5,598 bases of DNA from Lachnospiraceae bacterium UBA6452. GTDB lineage: Bacteria; Bacillota; Clostridia; Lachnospirales; Lachnospiraceae. Within the stretch, counting starts at the first letter, position 1. Every line of letters begins with the position of its first letter. The stretch lies in contig DJNY01000060.1 in NCBI GenBank assembly GCA_002441865.1, positions 3,657 through 9,254 of the forward strand, written 5' to 3'. This document shows, piece after piece, positions 1-5,510 of this stretch. Below the pieces are notes generated by a model, which saw nothing but the letters and a program-made list of their open reading frames with translations, searched no databases and was not told where the DNA came from. Position numbers and translations under genes: made by a program.

Positions 1-677
1 TGCACCTTCTCAAAATCCACGATGGAAATACGGACATCTCCGCCCTTTGAGATCAGGTAGTTATAAAGTGGTGCCACATATTTCTCACCCTTTTCCAGCT
101 TTTCTTCGCTGGTATAGTATTCGTTATAAAGCTGTTCATATAATGCGCATGTCTTGAAGTAGTAAGCACCGAGTGTACAGTTATCGGAAATCCTTTCCTT
201 TTCACGTACCTCTACGACTTTGCCGTTTTCATCCAGCTTTGCAAAACTCCAGTGGTCGCCCGGTGCATGGAAACATGGAATGAAACCGTCTCCGGCGATC
301 TGCTCTGTCTTCATTTCATAGGCTTCCACATATGTGTCGATATTATAGATCATCAGAGCTGACTCTTTGTCCCACACATCTTTTGCAAGCATGGCTGTAG
401 TCGCCTGTCCGTCCGTCAGATAATCGATCCCGATCACCGTCACATTGGTAATGCCGGTCTTTTCGCAGGAACTGCGGATAAAGTCCTCTGCATCATCTTC
501 TTTTCTTACTACAAAGATATAATCATTTTCCGGATCCGCAAAGCCCTTCAGGCTTTCCATTGACCAGTCAAACAAGGTTCTGCCGTGTGCCTCGATCTGA
601 TATTTTGGCACCTTATAGCCTGCCTTGCGGAAGCGGGAACCAAGTCCTGCCATTGTGATCACAACTGTCATTTTCAT
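1..677 (-). CDS. Nucleotidyltransferase for an activated sugar or phospho-substituent (3' end outside window)
   Basis: The frame from ATG 677 stays open to the left edge and gives 225 residues, so it is nearly a full NTP-transferase domain. Seen: the N-terminal nucleotide loop MAGLGSRF (9-16) with the following VPK (23-25, K25), HGRTLFDWS (31-39), DGQATTAM (89-96) in the usual base-recognition position, and NID (112-114), whose D114 is a metal-ligand candidate. Then come WSFAKLDENGKV (143-154), EKERIS (159-164), GAYYFK (170-175) and YVAPLYNYLI (200-209). This is the Rossmann-like GT-A nucleotidyltransferase fold, as in RmlA, LicC and capsule cytidylyltransferases such as Campylobacter Cj1416. 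The cytosolic reaction would be NTP plus a phosphorylated substrate giving an NDP-activated donor and pyrophosphate. Neither base nor substrate can be decided from sequence. With the kinase and HAD phosphatase of the same operon, a kinase-cytidylyltransferase route is plausible. The gene lies 11 nt after the DUF4956 stop. Confidence 0.88.
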   Translation of the reverse strand, partial: MKMTVVITMAGLGSRFRKAGYKVPKYQIEAHGRTLFDWSMESLKGFADPENDYIFVVRKEDDAEDFIRSSCEKTGITNVTVIGIDYLTDGQATTAMLAKDVWDKESALMIYNIDTYVEAYEMKTEQIAGDGFIPCFHAPGDHWSFAKLDENGKVVEVREKERISDNCTLGAYYFKTCALYEQLYNEYYTSEEKLEKGEKYVAPLYNYLISKGGDVRISIVDFEKV

Positions 678-683
678 GTTATA

Positions 684-690
684 CCCTCCT
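684..690 (-). promoter_or_regulatory. Ribosome binding site of the nucleotidyltransferase gene
   Basis: AGGAGGG on the minus strand sits 6 nt before the ATG at 677 and shares bases with the TAG stop of the DUF4956 gene (691-689). It favours the ATG at 677 over the second one two codons later (671). Confidence 0.8.
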
Positions 691-1363
691 ACATTATCTC
701 ACCGTCATGCGCCATCAGAGAAGCGCCGTATACGTTCTGTGCTGCCAGAAGCTCTGCAAGCAGCTTGTTTTCCTGTGCCGTTTTGATCTCAATGATCAGA
801 TCCATGCCATCCTTGCTGAGGTTCCGTGATTTTACCACCGGACGCTTTGCATACTGCCCGACGATCTGCAGGATCCCAGCCTCTGCCTGCGCATCTTTGG
901 CATTGACAACAAGCAGGACACTTGCTTTTCCTGCAGGTGTCAGTTCTAACAAAAACAGTCCGATCGTCAGAACAAGGGAGGTGATCATACCGATCTTATA
1001 CATCTCCGCACCGCAGATAATACCGATACTGATCGACCAGAATAAAAAGATCAGATCCATCGGATCTTTGATCGCCGTCCGGAATCTGACAATAGAAAGT
1101 GCACCGACCATACCGAGGGAGATCACAAGGTTGGACTGCATCGCCAGAATAATGCTCGCTGTGATGACCGCGATCATAAACAGCGCGATATTAAACGTCT
1201 TGGAATAAAAGGTCTTCTTCGTTGCCACATAATATACAATAAAAATATACAGTGCCAGCGCACAGGTCACTGCCAGTGTAACAAGGATGCGTGCGGTTGT
1301 GATATCGCTTCCGCTGAAGCCCTCCAGAAAAGATTTTTTAAAGATGTTCGAAAAAGTGTTCAT
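689..1363 (-). CDS. DUF4956 integral membrane protein
   Basis: This 224-aa protein has about four transmembrane helices (roughly 24-46, 56-78, 104-119 and 122-140) and a soluble C-terminal domain (about 147-224) with alternating strands and helices (ASVLLVVNAK, MDLIIEIKTA). Between helices 2 and 3 is the family hallmark SLGMVGALSIVRFRTAIKDP (82-101), with R93, R95, K99 and D100 next to a Gly-rich hydrophobic stretch. The general plan (helices, Gly-rich conserved loop, small C-terminal domain) recalls MgtC-like proteins, but this is only a resemblance. The ATG lies within the end of the VTC gene, 6 nt after AGAGGG (1370-1375), and the gene ends with TAG, which is part of the next gene's Shine-Dalgarno. 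The family has no established function that I know of. Its place beside a VTC domain suggests a membrane partner or conduit for the polymer or its precursor; this is inference. Confidence 0.88.
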   Translation of the reverse strand: MNTFSNIFKKSFLEGFSGSDITTARILVTLAVTCALALYIFIVYYVATKKTFYSKTFNIALFMIAVITASIILAMQSNLVISLGMVGALSIVRFRTAIKDPMDLIFLFWSISIGIICGAEMYKIGMITSLVLTIGLFLLELTPAGKASVLLVVNAKDAQAEAGILQIVGQYAKRPVVKSRNLSKDGMDLIIEIKTAQENKLLAELLAAQNVYGASLMAHDGEIM

Positions 1364-2063
1364 TGCCTGCCCTCTTTCTGCAAAGATAATATTTGGAAAA
1401 GGTCTCCTGTCTGAGCTTTCCCAGATCCAGCTGCTGTTTCAGAACTGCCGGAAGATACTCGTCATACTTGACCTCCAGTAAATGTTCTCCCGGTGGAAGC
1501 AGCGGTATTTTCTGCATCTCCTTCTCAAAAAAATGGGAAAAATCCACAGAAGCCGCAATATTTTTATCAAATGTGATCCGCACATTTCCTCTTCTGTCCA
1601 CATAGGGAATGCGGTCATATGCCACGATCACCTTAGGCTGCATCCGTCTTGTGCGCATCAGGAGCAAAAACTGTGCAAGCAGCGGCGGATAGTTCTCCAG
1701 ATCCTTCCGGCTGATTGGAAGCAGCTCTCCTCTGATCAGCGTATCTGCCTGCTGACGGGACAGCGGAGCCGCATATTTCCGCGTCATACCGTTTTCTTTG
1801 ATCTTCTTCTCCAGCTTGATCGAAGCATCACTGGCATTATATATGCGGATCCTGTATTTCACACGTGGATCCACGCCGGCTTCATTGCTGTAAAAGCTGT
1901 TATTATGATAATCGTCAAAATAGACACTGCGGATATGGTAATACCCCTGCTCTCCCACATGAGCATCCTTGGCGATCAGTGGCATGAGCCGCATACCAAG
2001 CATCAGCAGATCTTTTTCATTCACACTGAACTTATATTCATGCCTGCTTTTTGCGATCGCCAC
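1338..2063 (-). CDS. VTC-domain (polyphosphate polymerase-like) triphosphate-tunnel protein
   Basis: Read from the GTG, this is a 241-aa single-domain protein of the VTC/CYTH tunnel superfamily. No SPX or membrane part is fused to it, so it should be cytosolic or membrane-associated. Tunnel-lining motifs are all visible (numbering from GTG): RHEYKF (7-12), RSVYFDD (45-51), KYRIRIY (69-75, R71/R73), KLEKK (83-87), RKY (95-97, K96), VAYDRIPY (147-154, R151), VRITFD (161-166, R162), LLEVKYDE (195-202, metal-ligand candidate E197) and FSKY (222-225, K224). These match the basic residues and Glu of yeast Vtc4, which makes polyphosphate from ATP, so the site looks catalytically complete. Activity on ATP is inferred; other triphosphate substrates are possible. 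An alternative ATG at 2093 would add 10 residues. The gene overlaps the DUF4956 gene by 26 bp, which suggests tight stoichiometric coupling. Confidence 0.88.
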   Translation of the reverse strand: MAIAKSRHEYKFSVNEKDLLMLGMRLMPLIAKDAHVGEQGYYHIRSVYFDDYHNNSFYSNEAGVDPRVKYRIRIYNASDASIKLEKKIKENGMTRKYAAPLSRQQADTLIRGELLPISRKDLENYPPLLAQFLLLMRTRRMQPKVIVAYDRIPYVDRRGNVRITFDKNIAASVDFSHFFEKEMQKIPLLPPGEHLLEVKYDEYLPAVLKQQLDLGKLRQETFSKYYLCRKRAGNEHFFEHL

Positions 2064-2070
2064 GTCTTCA

Positions 2071-2078
2071 CTCCTCTC
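2071..2078 (-). promoter_or_regulatory. Ribosome binding site that decides the GTG start of the VTC gene
   Basis: GAGAGGAG on the minus strand lies 7 nt before GTG at 2063-2061. The in-frame ATG at 2093 has no Shine-Dalgarno and lies within the end of the CotH gene, so the GTG is the better start. Confidence 0.7.
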
Positions 2079-2082
2079 CGCC

Positions 2083-3684
2083 TTATAAACCATCTATCAT
2101 ATTATCCATATATGCCATCCGCTGCCTTGTGAACTCGGTCAGAAGCGACAGATCCGCAGAAGCATTGCCTCCCGGCCATCTTTCCATTTCCCGTGCCATG
2201 GCACCGGAACCGGTCAGCTCCTGCTGCAGACGCTGTACTCTTTCCAGCAGCGCTTCGGTATCGAATGCTTTTTCTTTCCAGTCTGCCCATTTTTCCTTTG
2301 CAAGCGCCCTTGCATGATCCGCATCCAGTGCGACCGCCCGGCAGCCCGGTTCAAACTGCACCTGCGTTTCTGTTTCCTCCAGCGTTTCCTCCGCATAATA
2401 CTTGTTATCCGCATAGACTGCGCCAAAGGAGATATTCAGATCCCACGGAATAAAATAACCCCTGTAATTTCCATTCTCATTGCGTGCAGCATAGTACACA
2501 TTTTTATTACTGTTATCGAATCCACCGATTGCCTGGAAAAACAGCCAGTTATCCACAAGGTTGGACATATTGACAATCTGTCCGATCTGCTGTGTAAAGG
2601 TCTCATCATCTGCCTCGATACAGGCAGCCAGCCGGCGCAGGGGTTCCCATTCTTCCTCTGTCCCGGTGACATGATTTCCTTTCAGATAAAAACCGCCCCG
2701 GTAATCGAGCTGGTTCAGATCCGGTAATCCGCCCGTAAAATCACTTTCCTGCCAGGCAGCAGCATATTTTTTCTTGTAAAGCCGCTCAGGCAGTGTATCA
2801 TTACCGGCATTTGCAGACAGTCCGAGTTGCTTTCTGTCGATCGGATGTGTCAGCAGATACAGTCCGGTATAGGAATCATTGATCAGCACCTCTACATATT
2901 CCCCCTGCATACCGAAATTTTTGCCATAGGGATTGTCATAAGCACCTGTTTCCTGCCACAGATCCATACACAGCTTGTCGCGCAGCCTTGTATTATCCGC
3001 ATACAGGCTGTTTAAGATCCAGTCATCATCATTCCGGATTCCCAAAAGATCACAGTTCTTTTTTACAAAACTGCCATCCTTTTTCTTCTTTTTCAGCTTC
3101 AGGCGCAGACTTTTCTTCTCATAGGTCAGGCTTGTATTTCCTCTGAGCCTGCTCGTTGTATAACAGGTTGTGACCCAGTCTGTCTTCGTATCACTATCAT
3201 ATAAAGAAAGGGCATACAGCATTTCTCCTGCTTCCGTTATCTCATCCGTAGAGGAAAAAGTTACAACGGGCAGTCCTGTCAGTTTCAGGGAATACACCGC
3301 ATACACATTTCCCTTTGCCGCCAGAAACGGGATCGCATGGTTTTCCGCCATCAGCGTCTGTTTTTCTTCCTTACCGAAGTCTTCCAGAAACAGGACAGTC
3401 TCACCGTCCTCTGCACGGATCTCTCCGCTCTCCCATAAAAGATCCGATGCGGAAAGCGGCAGGAAAAAGGTCTTACTGCCATCATCATACGGAAGCTCCT
3501 CTCCGTCAAAACAAAGAGAAAAACCATCCAGCTTTTCCTGCTCCTGCATACGGGACGTAAGTTTTTCCGCCTTATGTTCTGTCACAGTCTGATAGGATAA
3601 TCCACCGTCTTCCCTCTGCCAGAAGCTATATGCAGTTATGAGTACAAGGAGCAGCATGCTCCCCCCTATCAGAAATTTTCTCAT
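2083..3684 (-). CDS. CotH-family atypical kinase, membrane-anchored
   Basis: This 533-aa protein starts with MRK and a hydrophobic stretch (about 4-21), a signal anchor that should place the rest outside the membrane. CotH-fold signatures appear in order: RGNTS (181-185), KKSLRLKL (190-197), DDDWILNS (219-226) with R233/R235, GLYLL (274-278), DNSNKNVYY (390-398) and PWDLNISFG (413-421). Bacillus subtilis CotH is a spore-coat protein kinase that uses conserved Asp residues; D390 and D415 are the likely counterparts. The second Asp of the usual W-D-x-D is Asn here (N417). A run of five lysines (198-202) sits just after the second motif. Residues 24-175 are not recognised. The ATG is 3 nt after the HAD stop and has no clear Shine-Dalgarno, suggesting reinitiation; a second ATG at residue 10 follows a G-rich stretch but would remove the basic N-terminus, so the first is preferred. 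The acceptor (protein or polymer) is unknown, and spore-coat function is not implied. Confidence 0.9.
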   Translation of the reverse strand: MRKFLIGGSMLLLVLITAYSFWQREDGGLSYQTVTEHKAEKLTSRMQEQEKLDGFSLCFDGEELPYDDGSKTFFLPLSASDLLWESGEIRAEDGETVLFLEDFGKEEKQTLMAENHAIPFLAAKGNVYAVYSLKLTGLPVVTFSSTDEITEAGEMLYALSLYDSDTKTDWVTTCYTTSRLRGNTSLTYEKKSLRLKLKKKKKDGSFVKKNCDLLGIRNDDDWILNSLYADNTRLRDKLCMDLWQETGAYDNPYGKNFGMQGEYVEVLINDSYTGLYLLTHPIDRKQLGLSANAGNDTLPERLYKKKYAAAWQESDFTGGLPDLNQLDYRGGFYLKGNHVTGTEEEWEPLRRLAACIEADDETFTQQIGQIVNMSNLVDNWLFFQAIGGFDNSNKNVYYAARNENGNYRGYFIPWDLNISFGAVYADNKYYAEETLEETETQVQFEPGCRAVALDADHARALAKEKWADWKEKAFDTEALLERVQRLQQELTGSGAMAREMERWPGGNASADLSLLTEFTRQRMAYMDNMIDGL

Positions 3685-3687
3685 AGA

Positions 3688-4086
3688 TTACTGATTCTGC
3701 GGACGACTCTTCTTACAGATTTCATCCATTTCCTCTACACTGCAGCGCAGAAATTCATCCGGACGGATCGTTCTGTCATCTACATAAAAGCCCTTATGTC
3801 CCGGCCATGGTTTTCCGTAAACAATCTCATCATATGGGATATCCCATTTTTCCAGCCAGGCCAGAAGAACCTTTGCGGTATTGGCATTGATCAGTCCGAT
3901 ATTACCATGATAGCTGTTCATGTTACGGGATGTAAAGAGTACGATCTTCGCACCTCCCGCCTTATATTCACGGATCTTATCGATCATTTCCGGATAAGGG
4001 ACAAGATCGATATACGCCTCCTCCTTTTTCTTGATCGGACACAGCGTACCGTCTATATCAAAACAAAATGTCAGATCTTCGTACAT
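3688..4086 (-). CDS. HAD-family phosphatase, EcbF/BcbF capsule-biosynthesis type
   Basis: This 132-aa protein is a compact HAD hydrolase without room for a cap domain. Motif I is FDIDGTL at 9-15 (D10 nucleophile, D12 acid/base), motif II is FTSRN at 51-55, the motif III lysine is K92 in YGKPW, and motif IV is VDDRTI at 102-107 with metal-binding D103/D104. All catalytic residues are present, so an active Mg2+-dependent phosphatase is expected in the cytosol. Size and motif texture match the small capsule phosphatases named EcbF/BcbF in Pasteurella multocida capsule loci; that match is from memory of the family. The gene overlaps the kinase gene by 16 bp and ends 3 nt before the CotH gene. Inferred role: dephosphorylating a phosphorylated intermediate (sugar- or polyol-phosphate) in the pathway of the kinase and nucleotidyltransferase. 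The substrate cannot be read from sequence. Confidence 0.9.
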   Translation of the reverse strand: MYEDLTFCFDIDGTLCPIKKKEEAYIDLVPYPEMIDKIREYKAGGAKIVLFTSRNMNSYHGNIGLINANTAKVLLAWLEKWDIPYDEIVYGKPWPGHKGFYVDDRTIRPDEFLRCSVEEMDEICKKSRPQNQ

Positions 4087-5510
4087 GTACTAACCTCCTC
4101 TAATATTCTGATCGCATTCATCAAAAAGCCAAATACTTTACCCGGCTGATCCATATGATATGGCAGCATGGATAAAAACAGGCTTGCTTCATATAATCTG
4201 ACTCTGACATAGTCAAAGCCGTTCTTTTCCAGATATTTCCTGAATACTTCTATATATGGCGCCGCATCCGCATCAATGCTCAGATGGATCTTCATATCCC
4301 GGTCCATTGTGATGAGATACAGACCACTGTTAAAGAAATCATAGCAGCCACAGATCGAATGGGACAGCTTTGCCAGGTCATAGTACACATCTGTATACAT
4401 ATCTTCCTCATTCAGTGCACCCTTCGGATCGATCAGCTTCAGCAGATTTGCTTCTTTGCTGTACAGGATATTGGAAAAACACAGATCTCCATGGCCGATC
4501 ACAAGCGCATTTTCTGCCGGACGCGCTGCAATCTTTTCATACAGCTGCAGATATTTTTCTACCACTGCATCAATGCTGTCATAGGACGTTCCCATAGAAA
4601 GCAGTGCATCAAAACGGCTGTAAGCGGGTAATTTTTTCAGATCTGCCATACGCTCCTTCAGTTTTTCCACATAGAGGGCATCCGCAACCGCTTTTGCCTC
4701 CTTTTCGGAAACCTGTTTTCTGCCGCGAATGTTAATGAAATAAAACAGCTTATCCAAAATATCGGAAAGCTCTTCCGTACTGACTGCACCATGTACAAAC
4801 CGGATCGCGATATCTGTCATATGATACCGTTCCATTGTATAGCTGGCGCCGTTTTCATCCTCTCGGTAATCATAAGGCATGACAAACCACATTTTCATAT
4901 TATCGGGCAGCAAATAGTAAAACTTATATTCTGATTTAATTTTTTCTGTTTTCGTTGATCTTTTTGTAACTGTATAGGCATCACCGGCAAGTGCGTTAAA
5001 AAATCTGGCGTCAAACCCGCCTGTGATAAAAGTCAGGAAATGATTCAGATCGGACAGATCCATAAATGCAGTCGTCTCTACCTGTTCCGCCAGTACATTC
5101 CGCTCCAGGAGCTGTTGTGCTTTCTTATTGTAGCTTTCCACATCGGGAAGCATCACCGCCGCCGGCTGATCACCGCAGTATACGGTATAACATTCATTCA
5201 CATAAGCCGTCTTTGTCAGAAGCGTCTGGAACTGTACCGTATCTGCCAGTCCAAAGTTGGAATACAGATAAAATACTGCCTGTCCCTCTTGTGTTTTTGT
5301 TAATTCTTCTTTTAACTTTTCTACTTCTTGTCTGTCATCGATCGAATACATGGAAATCACATTTTTGTTTTTTTCGATCTCCTCCCGCATGCGGTTCTTC
5401 AGTGTCACACGTTTAAAGATCGTATTTCCATAAGATTTATCCCCTGTAATGGATCGGATCTCTTTATTCGGTTTCAGACTGTCATCATAGATAACGATTA
5501 CTTTCTTCAT
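4071..5510 (-). CDS. APH/choline-kinase-like phosphotransferase with extra N-terminal domain
   Basis: This 479-aa protein is likely a cytosolic small-molecule kinase of the aminoglycoside phosphotransferase/choline kinase fold. Seen in sequence: the catalytic loop HGDLCFSN at 340-347 (D342 as catalytic base, N347 as metal ligand) and IDPKG at 359-363 (D361 equivalent to the DFG Asp), followed by DVYYDLAKLSHS at 374-385, typical of the family. An N-lobe fits residues about 175-240, with K183/K184 and E194 as candidates for the ATP-lysine/glutamate pair and ERYHMTD as a hinge. Residues 1-165 lie outside the kinase fold: a beta strand (KKVIVIYDD), a charged helical region and another strand-rich stretch, possibly a degenerate nucleotidyltransferase-like domain. 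The start ATG follows AGAAAGGA with a 6-nt spacer and overlaps the upstream stop by 4 bp. The substrate is unknown; with the neighbouring HAD phosphatase and nucleotidyltransferase, phosphorylation of a capsule or teichoic-acid substituent is more likely than drug resistance. Confidence 0.85.
   Translation of the reverse strand: MKKVIVIYDDSLKPNKEIRSITGDKSYGNTIFKRVTLKNRMREEIEKNKNVISMYSIDDRQEVEKLKEELTKTQEGQAVFYLYSNFGLADTVQFQTLLTKTAYVNECYTVYCGDQPAAVMLPDVESYNKKAQQLLERNVLAEQVETTAFMDLSDLNHFLTFITGGFDARFFNALAGDAYTVTKRSTKTEKIKSEYKFYYLLPDNMKMWFVMPYDYREDENGASYTMERYHMTDIAIRFVHGAVSTEELSDILDKLFYFINIRGRKQVSEKEAKAVADALYVEKLKERMADLKKLPAYSRFDALLSMGTSYDSIDAVVEKYLQLYEKIAARPAENALVIGHGDLCFSNILYSKEANLLKLIDPKGALNEEDMYTDVYYDLAKLSHSICGCYDFFNSGLYLITMDRDMKIHLSIDADAAPYIEVFRKYLEKNGFDYVRVRLYEASLFLSMLPYHMDQPGKVFGFLMNAIRILEEVSTCTKI
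4094..4101 (-). promoter_or_regulatory. Ribosome binding site of the HAD phosphatase, inside the kinase gene
   Basis: AGAGGAGG on the minus strand lies 7 nt before the ATG at 4086. It sits within the last codons of the kinase gene (encoding E-E near its C-terminus), so the HAD gene starts 16 nt before the kinase stop. This near-perfect Shine-Dalgarno fixes the start. Confidence 0.85.

Noticed and set aside
585..1208. Plus-strand open frame of 207 codons
   Set aside because: It lies antisense to the DUF4956 gene and the start of the nucleotidyltransferase, which have clear family motifs. Its product is Ser/Ile/Arg-rich with no recognisable motif, and it has no sensible neighbour or ribosome site.
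1482..2132. Plus-strand open frame of 216 codons
   Set aside because: Antisense shadow of the VTC gene; the product has no domain-like pattern and the opposite strand carries the complete tunnel-residue set.
3079..3100. A-rich run on the coding strand as a programmed frameshift site
   Set aside because: The run is broken by G residues and lacks the A-AAA-AAG heptamer. The reading frame continues normally through conserved CotH motifs on both sides.
2083..3684. Sporulation (spore coat) gene call for the CotH protein
   Set aside because: No CotB/CotG-like coat protein or sporulation promoter is visible, the protein has its own membrane anchor, and its neighbours are polymer-related.
4480..4500. 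Aminoglycoside resistance gene, suggested by the HGDLCFSN-type loop
   Set aside because: The loop is shared by many small-molecule kinases. The extra N-terminal domain and the envelope-type operon fit a biosynthetic role, and no mobile element or resistance context is present.
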